DNA of 64,000 bases. It comes from CAVRXQ01 sp963725215 (lineage in GTDB: Bacteria > Actinomycetota > Acidimicrobiia > Acidimicrobiales > Bog-793). Below the pieces are notes generated by a model. It did no database searches and had not been told where the DNA came from. It was given only the letters and a program-made list of their open reading frames with translations. The stretch lies in NCBI GenBank assembly GCA_963725215.1, contig CAVRXQ010000007.1, positions 777,113-841,112 of the forward strand, written 5' to 3'. This document shows, piece after piece, positions 8,568-16,849 of the stretch (positions within the stretch are counted from its first letter, which is position 1; every line of letters begins with the position of its first letter). The position numbers were made by a program, and so were the translations under genes.

Positions 8568-8582
8568 CCCTGATCGATGCTC

Positions 8583-9641
8583 CTATGGACTGTCAATAGC
8601 GAAATGCCGACGAGGTAATAGTTCGTACACTTCGCGGGCGACGTAGCGCTTGAGACAGCGAACGGCCTCCTTCTTCGTCAGCCCCTCCTTCATCCGCCGT
8701 TCGATGTAATAGCGAGTCCGCGGATCACAGACCATGCGGGTGATGACGATGTGCCACAGCGCCGAATTGGCGTGGCGGTCGCCGCTTCTGTTGAGGCGGT
8801 GTCGTTCGTGCTTGCCGCTGCTCGCGTCGATCGGCGACACACCACAGAGATGAGCAAAGGTCGCCTCGTTTCTGAGCCGTTCGGGGTTGTCGCCGGCGGC
8901 GACGAGAAGGGCGGAAGCGACGTCTGTTCCGACCCCCGAGCAAGCGATGAGCTCCGGTGCCGTCTCGCGGACGAGCGGCTTCAGCATCGCGTCGAGCTCG
9001 CGGATCTCTTCTTCGAGTGAGACCGATCGTTGGGCGAGCATCTTGAGCGTGCGCTTGGTGACCGAGACGAGATCGCGTTTGTCAGCGGGGCGATAAGCGA
9101 CGCAGTGCTCGAGAAGCCGATAGACGTTCAGGTAGCGCAGCTCTTCGCGGATCGGCTCGGGTGCGGTCGAGACGAGGCTTCGCATCTGGTTGAGCGCCTG
9201 GGTCCGAGCCCTTCGCGCTGATGATCGAGCGACCCGCATCACCCGCATGGCCTCGACGTTCCCGTCTCTCGTCTTTGCCACGCCGTTCGCCTCGCCCGCG
9301 TTGGCGGCACGGGCTGCGGCGACCGCGTCTTCGGGGTCGGACTTCCCTCGGCGCCGGCGACGCTGGCGATTGGGACGGTCGATCTCGACGACACGGACCT
9401 TCGCGCCGTGCAGGTGTCGGGTGAGCCCCGCTCCATAAGAGCCGGTGCCTTCGACACCGACGAGCTCGACCTCACCAAAGCTCTGCAACCAGGTGAGCAG
9501 TTCGCGATAGCCGCGGAGGTTCGTCGCAAAGCTCGCGATGCCGAGGAGGGCGCCGCGATCGTCGAGTGCTGCCGCGACGTGCACGTCGAGGTGCGTGTCG
9601 ACTCCTCCTGTGATGCTTCGTGTCAAAGTGGTCACTGTCAT
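8583..9641 (-). CDS. IS110-family transposase (DEDD recombinase), copy 1
   Basis: 352 residues, intact. The N-terminal RuvC-like DEDD domain shows Asp15 (GGVDTHLDVH), Glu64 (VGVEGTGSYG) and Asp102/Asp105 (GKSDPEDA). A coiled-coil stretch follows, then the C-terminal Tnp_20 domain with SGVGTDVASALL, GDNPERLRNEATFAHLCG and the catalytic-Ser segment DASSGKHERHRLNRSGDR (Ser274/275). The enzyme cuts and joins DNA guided by an element-encoded RNA in studied relatives. The start MTVTTL is conserved in all three copies, although GAAGGG directly abuts the ATG. Confidence 0.93.
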   Translation of the reverse strand: MTVTTLTRSITGGVDTHLDVHVAAALDDRGALLGIASFATNLRGYRELLTWLQSFGEVELVGVEGTGSYGAGLTRHLHGAKVRVVEIDRPNRQRRRRRGKSDPEDAVAAARAANAGEANGVAKTRDGNVEAMRVMRVARSSARRARTQALNQMRSLVSTAPEPIREELRYLNVYRLLEHCVAYRPADKRDLVSVTKRTLKMLAQRSVSLEEEIRELDAMLKPLVRETAPELIACSGVGTDVASALLVAAGDNPERLRNEATFAHLCGVSPIDASSGKHERHRLNRSGDRHANSALWHIVITRMVCDPRTRYYIERRMKEGLTKKEAVRCLKRYVAREVYELLPRRHFAIDSP

Positions 9642-9916
9642 CCCTTCGTCTTAAGCCGGTGGGGTGGCACCGACCTGCTGGACGACGGACAAGACAGCGA
9701 TGGGCCTGTTCGGCAGGCTCCTATGAGGTCACTCCGTCCAACCGGTGGGTGTCGGGCGAGTGCCCGGGCCGGGTCGACTGATCGATCAAAGGACAGTCCG
9801 AAAGGACGTCAGCCGGTTTCGTTGGGTCAGACCTGGTTTGGGCACTCACCCTCACGCTGCCAGTTCCATCAACGAAGCGACGGATCCTTCGGCGCTAACG
9901 CGATCCTCGCTGCCGG
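9642..9916 (-). ncRNA. Candidate bridge RNA region of IS110 copy 1
   Basis: Non-coding left end upstream of the transposase. It holds GCTCCTATG (9717-9725, + strand) identical to the outer right end, and GGACAGTCC (9791-9799), the reverse complement of the adjacent right-end bases GGACTGTC. One direct and one complementary guide-like match is what bridge RNAs of IS110 elements show. RNA ends and fold are not established. Confidence 0.35.
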
Positions 9917-10051
9917 TTAGGCGTCTGGCCAAGGAGGGTCGAGGTTCCGGTCCGGATTCAAGTGTGCGTCCTCGCCTGGAATGCGCTCATGTAGGGTCTC
10001 GACGAGATCGAATCCCCGGTCGGGTGCACTCGCGGTCAACGGTGGGGGCTC

Positions 10052-10498
10052 ATGAAGCGAGTGGTGGCTATCGCTATCGCCGTCGCCTTGATGGCGATCA
10101 TCAGCGCTGACCCTGCCGACGCCTCAGAACCCCGGATCATCATCGTCAGCGGCAAACCGCTAACTCACGAGGTGGTGATCTCGAACTGGAATGTGATCGC
10201 CACCATGGTCAGGAGCGTGGTGAACGGGCGCGTCGATCGAACTGACCCCCTCTCTGGACGACCCCGTTTGAAGGTCTCGATGTTCTGGGGAGGGCGCTGG
10301 CTCCAATACATGAACCGCGGCAAGCCGCCTTCGGCGTTGCGCCCTCAACAGGCGAACCAGTTCGGTTCCTTCTACCCCGCTTGGCGCGGTCGTCCGGCCG
10401 TGATGGCACTGCCATGGGTCGGAGGTTGGCCCCGAGTCGTCCCGGCGCGGGCGCTTGCGATCCTCAAGAGCTACGACGTCCCGATCGTCGCCACTTAA
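10052..10498 (+). CDS. Small secreted protein of unknown function
   Basis: 148 residues with a clear signal peptide (KRVVAIAIAVALMAIISADPADAS) and a mature domain rich in Trp, Pro and Arg (EPRIIIVSGKPL, MFWGGRWLQYMNRG, FYPAWRGRPAVMALPWVGGW). The ATG at 10052 follows a G-rich stretch (GGTGGGGG). It lies between IS110 copies 1 and 2, which are in the same orientation. I do not recognise a family; the small size and aromatic content suggest a cell-wall-associated role but that is a guess. Confidence 0.6.
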   Translation: MKRVVAIAIAVALMAIISADPADASEPRIIIVSGKPLTHEVVISNWNVIATMVRSVVNGRVDRTDPLSGRPRLKVSMFWGGRWLQYMNRGKPPSALRPQQANQFGSFYPAWRGRPAVMALPWVGGWPRVVPARALAILKSYDVPIVAT

Positions 10499-10584
10499 GG
10501 CGAATAACCAAAGCCTCAGCGACTTCGCGTGAATCCCCTAACGCTCAAGCGGTGGCGGGCTGAGACTGTCGCATAACGATGCTC

Positions 10585-11644
10585 CTATGGACTGTCAATA
10601 GCGAGATGCCGACGAGGTAGTAGGTCGTAGACCTCGCGGGCGACGTAGCGCTTGAGACAGCGAACGGCCTCCTTCTTCGTGAGCCCCTCCTTCATGCGAC
10701 GCTCGATGTAGTGGCGAGTTCGCGGATCACAAACCATGCGGGTGATGACGATGTGCCACAGCGCCGAGTTGGCGTGGCGGTCGCCGCTTCTGTTGAGGCG
10801 GTGTCGTTCGTGCTTGCCGCTACTCGCGTCGATCGGCGACACGCCACAGAGATGAGCAAACGTTGCCTCGTTGCGGAGCCGTTCGGGGTTGTCGCCGGCG
10901 GCGACGAGAAGGGCGGAAGCGACGTCTGTTCCGACCCCCGTGCATGAGATGAGCTCCGGTGCCGTTTCGCGGACGAGCGGCTTCAGCATCGCGTCGAGCT
11001 CGCGGATCTCTTCTTCGAGTGAGACCGATCGTTGGGCGAGCATCTTGAGCGTGCGCTTGGTGACTGAGACGAGATCGCGTTTGTCAGCGGGGCGATAAGC
11101 GACGCAGCGCTCGAGGAGCCGATAGACGTTCAGGTAGCGCAGCTCTTCGCGGATCGGCTCGGGTGCGGTCGAGATGAGGCTGCGCATCTGGTTGAGCGCC
11201 TGGGTGCGAGTCCTTCGCGCTGATGATCGAGCGACCCGCATCACCCGCATGGCCTCGACGTTTCCGTCCCTCGTCTTTGCTTCACCATTCGCCTCGCCGG
11301 CCATTGCGGCGCGGGCAGCGGCGACCGCGTCTTCGGGGTCGGACTTTCCTCTGCGCCGGCGACGCTGGCGGTTGGGGCGGTCGATCTCGACGACGCGGAC
11401 CTGTGCGCCGTGCAGGTGTCGGGTGAGTCCCGCTCCATAAGAGCCGGTGCCTTCGACACCGACGAGCTCGACTTCTCCAAAGCTCTGCTAGCCAGGCGAG
11501 CAGTTCGCGATAGCCGCGGAGGTTCGTCGCAAAGCTCGCGACGCCGAGAAGGGCGCCGCGATCGTCGAGTGCTGCCGCGACGTGCACGTCGAGGTGTGTG
11601 TCGACGCCTCCTGTGATGCTTCGTGTCAAAGTGGTCACTGTCAT
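10585..11644 (-). pseudogene. IS110-family transposase, frameshifted (copy 2)
   Basis: The N-terminal frame starts MTVTTLTRSITGG at 11644 and is correct through ELLAWL, then leaves frame; the remainder, from the GEANGEAKTRDGN region to the end (10585-11304), is in another frame. Comparison with copy 3 shows CTCTGCTAGCC here against CTCTCTAGCC there: one extra G near 11486. Catalytic Asp15 and the C-terminal Ser domain are therefore on separate frames, so this copy cannot make its own transposase but could be moved by the enzyme of copy 3. Confidence 0.88.
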
Positions 11645-11918
11645 CCCTTCGTCTAAAGCCGGTGGGGTGGCACCGACCTGCTGGACGACGGACAAGACAG
11701 CGATGGGCCTGTTCGGCAGGCTCCTATGAGGTCACTCCGTCCAACCGGTGGGTGTCGGGCGAGTGCCCGGCCGGGCCGACTGATCGATATAAGGACAGTC
11801 CGCAAGGACGTCAGCCGGATTCGTTGGGTCAGACCTGGTTTGGGCACTCTCCCTCACGCTGCCAGTTCCATCAACGAAGCGACGGATCCTTCTGCGCTAA
11901 CGCGATCCTCGCTGCCGG
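11645..11918 (-). ncRNA. Candidate bridge RNA region of IS110 copy 2
   Basis: Same layout as in copies 1 and 3: GCTCCTATG at 11720-11728 and GGACAGTCC at 11793-11801. It is intact although the transposase is broken. Confidence 0.33.
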
Positions 11919-12331
11919 TTGTACGTCACCGATATGTATAGCGACGTATCCGGCACCCTCGGGCGAGGACGTTGCAACCGTTTCGCCACCGGCCCGGTCG
12001 GCAGCGGTTTCGACGCAGAACCCGCACGGTGTTTTTCGTAGCGGAGTAGTTACCGGCCAGATTCGACGGTGACGGGAAAGCGACCTGCCGGATGGGTGGG
12101 CGACTCAATCTTGGCCAGGTAAGCGATGACTGCTCGGACCGTCGTCAACCTTTGCTGCATCTCGCTGGTCGCACACGCGGTGAATAGCATCCCGTAAGCG
12201 GTGCCACCCATGTTCCCGGCAGTCTCAGCCAAGCATTAAGCACGCGCATAGCGCGTCCATTGAGACTCCACAGCGGCGACGACCTTTGTTCCCGACGGCC
12301 TCGACTCACCCTACATGAGGCCCGCCTCGAG
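11919..12331. other. Intergenic, no convincing gene
   Basis: About 410 bases. A 60-codon minus-strand frame at 12050-12232 is open, but nothing in it looks like a known protein. Confidence 0.35.
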
Positions 12332-12375
12332 AATGCACTTGACTCCACTAAAGAATGCACTTGACTCCACTAAAG
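12332..12375. repeat. Perfect 22-bp tandem duplication
   Basis: A 22-bp unit beginning AATGCACTTGACTCC and ending ACTAAAG occurs twice with no spacer and no mismatch. It contains TTGACT, which resembles a -35 hexamer, so the duplication may affect expression of the lipid kinase gene that starts about 110 bases downstream. Confidence 0.8.
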
Positions 12376-12482
12376 AGGTATTCCCGTCCCCGATATCTCT
12401 CCCTGGACGGAGCTGTCGGGCACTGGGCGATCGTGCCAATCTCACGATTGCTTCCAAGTATCTCGGATGGATGAAGGGGATC

Positions 12483-13787
12483 ATGATCGCTAGGCGAGTG
12501 TCGGTCATGGGCAAGCGATGGACCCCGCTTGTCTCGGGGTCCATCGTGCTCTTTGGGCTGGGCCGCCTCGTGAAGGAGAAGCGGTGGCGCGCCCTCGGCA
12601 CGTTTTGCGCGGCCAACATCGGGGGTCAGCTCAGCGTGAGGGGAGGCTGTCCAAGCTGGCGATTGAGCGCCGCTAGCGCCGCGTATGGGATTGGTCGCGT
12701 CGTCCCGTCATGGCGGGTTCCCCTCCTTTTAGCGGCCGGCATGCTGGAGGCGAGAACCGCCCTCCGATCGGGACGGAGCACGAAGGAGGGCCTGACTGCG
12801 TTCATCTGCGGCCTGGCCGGAGCGATGCTTGCGGTAGCTGTTGCCGAGGAGGCGGCGGATCGCCGGCCCCGGCCTAGCAGCGGCCGGCAAGTCGCGATGG
12901 TGATCAACATTCACTCGGGATCCCCGCATCTCGCAAGGCGCGCCGTGCGGGCCCTACGGCGCCAGCCAGTCGAGATCGTGAGCATCGTGCGCACGACCGG
13001 AGCTGGCCTTGGCCGGGCGTTGACCGAATCGTTGGCGTCACTACCGGCTGAGGGAATCCTCGTCGCCGCTGGAGGTGACGGAACGGTCGGGCGCGCTGCG
13101 TTCGAAGCTGGCAACGCGGGGCGGACACTTGCGATCGTGCCGACAGGAACCGGCAACGACGTGGCCCGATCGCTCGGTCTTCCGCTCAGCCCGGAGGAAG
13201 CCATCGATCTTGTCGCCACAGCGGATCCAGTGCCGATGGATCTTGGAACGACCGGCAGCGGTTCGTTCGCTCACGCGGCGACCTACGGCATGACAGCCGA
13301 CTTCGCCCAACGCATTCGAGATATCCGCGGGTGGCGTCGGCCGCTTGTCTACCCGCTTCGGGCCTGGCAAGCCTGGAGGGGGCGCACACCCTTGTCGATC
13401 AGGATCTTGGTTGACGGCCAGCCATTGGTCGCTCCCAGTGCAGCATTCCAGGTCGCCATCGTTAACGCCCCACGTCTCGGGGGTCGGATTGGCATTCCCC
13501 TGCCCGGATCGGCAGTCGACGATGGCTTGCTCGAGACGATCGTGTCGTACCGCGGCGCGCTGCGGCTTACTGCCGCGGGGTTGATACGGCTCATGTTCGG
13601 CAACGTCGACCAGCGGCGAGGCGCGACGATTGCGGCCGGAAAGGTCGTCGAAGTCAGAAGCGACACGCCCTTGATCGTGTCTCTCGATGGTGAACCGTGC
13701 GTGACCTCTACGACCTCGCTCCGGGCGAGTGTTCGCACGCCCGGGTGCTACGTGCTTCGCTCGCGGCAATTCACTCGGCACCGCTGA
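12483..13787 (+). CDS. Diacylglycerol kinase-like lipid kinase with N-terminal membrane region
   Basis: 434 residues from the ATG at 12483 (MIARRVSVMG), chosen because GAAGGG stands just upstream; ATG 12471 is an alternative, and codons before that overlap the tandem repeat. Residues 1-125 hold several hydrophobic stretches and are unlike the usual family N-terminus. The catalytic domain follows: INIHSG (about 141-146), GGDGT (197-201) and PTGTGND (220-226) bind nucleotide, and the C-terminal sandwich has the expected DDGLLETI and SLDGEP segments. The family phosphorylates diacylglycerol, sphingoid bases or related lipids at the membrane. Substrate unknown. Confidence 0.85.
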   Translation: MIARRVSVMGKRWTPLVSGSIVLFGLGRLVKEKRWRALGTFCAANIGGQLSVRGGCPSWRLSAASAAYGIGRVVPSWRVPLLLAAGMLEARTALRSGRSTKEGLTAFICGLAGAMLAVAVAEEAADRRPRPSSGRQVAMVINIHSGSPHLARRAVRALRRQPVEIVSIVRTTGAGLGRALTESLASLPAEGILVAAGGDGTVGRAAFEAGNAGRTLAIVPTGTGNDVARSLGLPLSPEEAIDLVATADPVPMDLGTTGSGSFAHAATYGMTADFAQRIRDIRGWRRPLVYPLRAWQAWRGRTPLSIRILVDGQPLVAPSAAFQVAIVNAPRLGGRIGIPLPGSAVDDGLLETIVSYRGALRLTAAGLIRLMFGNVDQRRGATIAAGKVVEVRSDTPLIVSLDGEPCVTSTTSLRASVRTPGCYVLRSRQFTRHR

Positions 13788-13849
13788 TGCCGCTGCGTGG
13801 GAGGTTCTAATCTCGGAACGAGAGGAAGCTGATTTCTTCGCCGACCTGC

Positions 13850-14040
13850 TCAGATCCAACCCTCCTTGCTGGCTCTGAGCGCGACTTCCACGCGGTTCCC
13901 GCGTCCAACTTCCGAAAGATCTTCTAAACGTGTGACTTGACGGTGTTATCGCTGAGATAGACGCGGCTGGCGATCTGTCGGTTGGAGAAGCCCGCCGCGA
14001 TCAGGCGCAGGATCTCCAGCTGTTTGTCGCTCACCGACGG
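13850..14040 (-). pseudogene. LuxR-type regulator, C-terminal DNA-binding relic
   Basis: Minus strand. VSDKQLEILRLIAAGFSNRQIASRVYLSDNTVKSHV is split here as a typical LuxR helix-turn-helix: SDKQLEILRLIAAGFSN, then LSDNTVKSHV, followed directly by an in-frame TAG. Reading on gives KIFRKLDAG and, after a one-base shift, NRVEVALRASKEGWI and a TGA, which is the expected last helix. The receiver domain is missing upstream. Two lesions plus truncation mark it as a dead fragment of a NarL-type response regulator. Confidence 0.7.
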
Positions 14041-14180
14041 GCTGATTGAGACAGCTGTTCGCGCGTGCGCAGCTGTCCGAGAATCTTTGCGGCTATCGCA
14101 AGGAGATACCAAGGTCTTAAGTCCATTCTCAAAAGCGATCCGGACTTCGGCGTAGTAGGCGAGAGCGGATCGGCGGGCCG

Positions 14181-14417
14181 AACGGCACCCCCGGCGTGGT
14201 CGTCGCCGCGGTCGACCCGCACAGCGCAGCGGCGAGCGCGGTAATCAAGAGCGGTGACGTGATCACGGCTGTCGATGGGCAAGCGACCGCCACGACGAGC
14301 GCGCTCTCCAAGGTGATCGATACCCACAAGCCTGGCCAGACGGTCTCGGTGTCGCTCGGCACCGGAAGCGGCATTGAGAAGGTCTCGGTCCGCCTCGGCG
14401 AGGGCCCGATCGGGTGA
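14181..14417 (+). pseudogene. HtrA/DegP-type serine protease, 3' PDZ-domain relic
   Basis: The frame NGTPGVVVAAVDPHSAAAS, IKSGDVITAVDGQAT, LSKVIDTHKPGQTVSVSL and VRLGEGP is a textbook C-terminal PDZ domain of secreted HtrA proteases. No protease domain (His-Asp-Ser triad) is found upstream; the preceding sequence is the LuxR relic on the other strand. So this is the tail of a lost gene, left at a rearrangement border. Confidence 0.7.
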
Positions 14418-14522
14418 TTCCTGTGGGCAGCTGCCGGGTGAACTGTCTGGTCCGTTCCGGCTGCTGTGCCACGTCACTCGCGTTCTGCTCCCGCTGAGGG
14501 AATAATCCTGGAATAGAAAAGT

Positions 14523-14528
14523 TATAAT
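14523..14528 (+). promoter_or_regulatory. Likely -10 box of the Hsp20 gene
   Basis: TATAAT at 14523-14528, 43 bases before the start codon, in an AT-rich island (GAATAGAAAAGTTATAATAG). No good TTGACA lies 17 bases upstream, and no HAIR-type inverted repeat for HspR was found near it. Confidence 0.4.
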
Positions 14529-14570
14529 AGGCGTGATAGCTAAGTAAACCACCGCAAGGAGGTGTTCGTC

Positions 14571-15005
14571 ATGTCCATGTTGCAGTTCGATCCCTTCCGC
14601 GAGCTCGAGCGCTTGATCGAGTGGCCGGTGTCGCGGACTCGACCCACGGCCATGCCGATGGACGCCTACCGTCACGGCGAGGCTGTCGAGGTCGACTTCG
14701 ACCTCCCCGGCATCGATCCTTCCGACATCGAGATGACCGTCGAGCAGAACGTGCTGACGGTGAAGACGGTGCGCCACCGCACCCCGATCGAAGGCGAGGA
14801 AGTCATCGCCTCGGAGCGGCCGCAGGGATGCTTTAGTCGCCAGCTCTTCCTCGGCGACAACCTCGACTCGGGTCGGGTCGAGGCCTCATACGAGAACGGC
14901 GTCCTCCACGTGACCATCCCGGTCGCCGAAGGCTCCAAGGCCCGCCGGATCGAGGTGGGGTCGGGAAAACGCGAGGCGATCGGCGTCGGCTCGGAAGCGG
15001 CCTGA
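14571..15005 (+). CDS. Small heat-shock protein Hsp20 (alpha-crystallin family)
   Basis: 144 residues. The ATG at 14571 (MSMLQFDPF) follows AAGGAGG with 8 bases spacing. The alpha-crystallin domain spans about residues 35-130: VEVDFDLPGIDPSDIEMTVEQNVLTVK, SERPQGCFSRQLFL, and the conserved end ASYENGVLHVTIPVAE. The protein is an ATP-independent holdase that binds unfolding proteins in the cytoplasm. It heads a likely stress module with the DoxX-like membrane protein 57 bases downstream and the HspR-like MerR regulator after a terminator; the regulator probably controls it. Confidence 0.93.
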   Translation: MSMLQFDPFRELERLIEWPVSRTRPTAMPMDAYRHGEAVEVDFDLPGIDPSDIEMTVEQNVLTVKTVRHRTPIEGEEVIASERPQGCFSRQLFLGDNLDSGRVEASYENGVLHVTIPVAEGSKARRIEVGSGKREAIGVGSEAA

Positions 15006-15061
15006 TCCGAACGTCGATTGGCAAGCTCACATCTCATCGAGCAGGAAGGAGGTGATTTGAG

Positions 15062-15598
15062 ATGGCTGTCGGACTGCTGCTCATCCGGCTCGTCGTCGGG
15101 CTTACTGTCGCGTCTCACGGCGTCCAGAAGCTGACCCGCCGCTTCGGCGGCCACGGGGTCGCCGGCACGGGCGACGCCTTCGAGCAGATGGGCTTTCGTC
15201 CGGGCCGCCGATTCGCCGTCCTTGCCGGACTGACCGAGCTCGGAGGAGGACTGCTGCTCGCGACGGGGCTCCTCACCCCGCTCGGCGTGGCGGGCATCGT
15301 CGCCATGATGCTGGCGGCGATCTGGTATGTCCATCTCCGTCACGGCTTCTTCGCCGAAAGCGGAGGTTTCGAGTACCCGTTGGTGCTCGCTGTCAGCGCA
15401 GCGGCGGTCGCGTTGAGCGGACCCGGGCGGTACTCGATCGACTACGTGCTTGGCTGGAACCTCTCCGGCTGGAGGTGGTTCGTGGCGGCCGTCGGTGCCG
15501 GCGTGATCGCGGCCGGACTCGCCGGTCTGTCGAGGCTCACCCGCCGCGAGTCGCATCAACGGGCGGGCCAACACCTCGGCGAGCGCATCGCCGCTTGA
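15062..15598 (+). CDS. DoxX family membrane protein
   Basis: 178 residues, very strong ribosome site (AAGGAGGTGA) before ATG 15062. Four predicted membrane helices, with the family's start GLLLIRLVVGLTVASHGVQKL and the short loop AFEQMGFRPG, then GLTELGGGLLLATGLLTPLGV. DoxX-type proteins are inner-membrane proteins linked to thiol and redox stress in some actinobacteria, but the biochemical role is unclear. Coupled to Hsp20 upstream by a short gap and followed by a hairpin terminator. Confidence 0.88.
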   Translation: MAVGLLLIRLVVGLTVASHGVQKLTRRFGGHGVAGTGDAFEQMGFRPGRRFAVLAGLTELGGGLLLATGLLTPLGVAGIVAMMLAAIWYVHLRHGFFAESGGFEYPLVLAVSAAAVALSGPGRYSIDYVLGWNLSGWRWFVAAVGAGVIAAGLAGLSRLTRRESHQRAGQHLGERIAA

Positions 15599-15617
15599 CC
15601 GAGATCGCACGAGGAGC

Positions 15618-15650
15618 ACGACCCCCATGGCCCAGCGCCGTGGGGGTCGT
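15618..15650 (+). terminator. Hairpin terminator after the Hsp20-DoxX unit
   Basis: Perfect 10-bp stem ACGACCCCCA/TGGGGGTCGT with a 13-base loop that can pair further (GGC/GCC). The following bases are TTGCGCGTTT, a weak T tail. Confidence 0.65.
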
Positions 15651-15742
15651 TTGCGCGTTTCGCTCGCGGAACTGACTCCAGATGTCAGCTAAAGCTTGTC
15701 CGCTGGGAAGAGTAATACTGTTGTCTCAACTACCAGTAAACT

Positions 15743-16027
15743 GTGATTGTGAATCGCGACTGGCAGGAGATGCTCGACGACCCGGCGCACGCACTTTTCA
15801 CCGTCGGGGTCGTGGCCGATCTGCTCGGCATCGACGTCCAGATTGTCCGTCGCTACGACGCCGAGGGCTTGATCACCCCGCACCGCAGCACTGGTCGTCA
15901 GCGCCGTTATTCGCGAGACGACATCGCTCGCCTTGCTCGCGCTGTCCTGCTTGCCGGGGAGGGAATACCGATGATCGGGATCCGTCGAATCATCGAGCTC
16001 GAGGACAAGCTGGCCGGCGAGCGATAA
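15743..16027 (+). CDS. hspR: MerR-family regulator, HspR-like
   Basis: 94 residues from GTG 15743. The winged-helix head reads LFTVGVVADLLGIDVQIVRRYDAEGLITPHRS then RRYSRDDIARL, and the tail GEGIPMIGIRRIIELEDKL is characteristic of HspR, the repressor of dnaK and small heat-shock genes in actinobacteria. It has no metal-binding Cys, which argues against the metal-sensing MerR branch. Placed just after Hsp20-DoxX, it is the probable repressor of that unit. No consensus HAIR operator was found in the window, so the operator may be degenerate or elsewhere. Confidence 0.75.
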   Translation: MIVNRDWQEMLDDPAHALFTVGVVADLLGIDVQIVRRYDAEGLITPHRSTGRQRRYSRDDIARLARAVLLAGEGIPMIGIRRIIELEDKLAGER

Positions 16028-16030
16028 GCG

Positions 16031-16690
16031 ATGCTCGGACCGTTCTTGGTTGCGGCGCAGCGACCGTTCAACAGCGCCTTCTACACGGCGTCGGTGACGG
16101 TAATACCCATCTTCTTCATCACGCTGGCGGTCGAGTTACGCGTGGCGCGCTCGCCAGTCATGGGGCGCATGGTCGCGCTCTACCGGTACAGGAAGCTTCG
16201 ACGCTTTGAGTCGTTCCGGGAGCGGATGCACTGGATCTTCAGGGGGCTGTTGCTCCTCCTCACTGCGCTCTTACCTGCTGTTACCGTCCTGGGTTGGGCG
16301 GCGGAGGTGGCAGGGCTTATTGCATTGGACCGCCGAACTGTCAGCGAGGCAGCTCAGGTCCTCGTCCTGCCGGCTGTAATCGCGCTTCCAACTGTCACCC
16401 TGTTCTGGGCAATTGCAGTAGGAGATCGCGAGCCGGTCCCCTTCGAAGAAGACTTGGATCAACTCGCCGAACGACGAGATCGAACAATTGGCGAGCTGGG
16501 CGCCGAAGTCCGCTCGATGGAAGCAGACGCCTCTTCCGGTCGTCCCATTGACTCACGTCGCGTCCAGCAATCCCAAAGGCGCCTGGCCACCCTCAGACGT
16601 CAGGAAACACGACTCGACAAGTCCACCGACAGAACGCGACGGTCCCTCCGAACGTTACGGGAACGAGAGCAACGCCGCGACAGTCCATGA
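16031..16690 (+). CDS. Membrane protein with C-terminal coiled coil, unknown function
   Basis: 219 residues, starting 3 bases after the HspR-like gene, so probably in one operon. Three or four hydrophobic helices (about residues 20-36, 68-92, 95-110 and 118-135, for example GLLLLLTALLPAVTVLGWA) are followed by a charged tail of about 80 residues with heptad-like spacing (EEDLDQLAERRDRTIGELGAEVRSM, shown here in two parts of the same helix: EEDLDQLAERR and IGELGAEVRSM), very rich in Arg. No family recognised; linkage suggests a membrane stress role. Confidence 0.6.
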   Translation: MLGPFLVAAQRPFNSAFYTASVTVIPIFFITLAVELRVARSPVMGRMVALYRYRKLRRFESFRERMHWIFRGLLLLLTALLPAVTVLGWAAEVAGLIALDRRTVSEAAQVLVLPAVIALPTVTLFWAIAVGDREPVPFEEDLDQLAERRDRTIGELGAEVRSMEADASSGRPIDSRRVQQSQRRLATLRRQETRLDKSTDRTRRSLRTLREREQRRDSP

Positions 16691-16849
16691 CCGGCGGCGC
16701 TCGCGATGGGCGGATCGCGAGGGCCGCACGTCGTAGCGGTCGCGGCAAACTCCAAACCGATCAACGCCAGAATGCACGCTCCGAACGCCGCGGAATCTTG
16801 GGTCGGTCGCCGCCCGTATCGACGACTCTGGAATTGATACCCGCCCCAT

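Larger units (their letters stand above)
8575..9916 (-). mobile_element. IS110-family element, copy 1
   Basis: About 1342 bp defined by comparison with copies 2 and 3: shared sequence runs from CGATGCTCC at 8575 to CTGCCGG at 9916. The transposase is on the minus strand, with about 275 bp of non-coding sequence at its 5' side, as in IS110 elements that encode a bridge RNA there. There are no terminal inverted repeats, typical for the family. This copy is visibly more diverged than copies 2 and 3, so it is the older insertion or came separately. Confidence 0.85.
10577..11918 (-). mobile_element. IS110-family element, copy 2 (transposase broken)
   Basis: About 1342 bp, same ends as copies 1 and 3. 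Almost identical to copy 3, differing at only a handful of bases that I could see, one of which is an inserted G near 11486 that breaks the transposase. Copies 2 and 3 are direct repeats 8.5 kb apart. Confidence 0.85.

Noticed and set aside
10052..10576. Composite transposon formed by IS110 copies 1 and 2
   Set aside because: Copies 1 and 2 are clearly diverged from each other, so they did not arrive as a recent unit, and IS110 elements do not normally form composite transposons.
12050..12232. 60-codon minus-strand frame between IS110 copy 2 and the lipid kinase
   Set aside because: No motif, no ribosome site, no support beyond being open.
15660..15742. HspR (HAIR) operator before the MerR-type gene
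   Set aside because: No CTTGAGT/ACTCAAG-type inverted repeat could be found here or before the Hsp20 gene.
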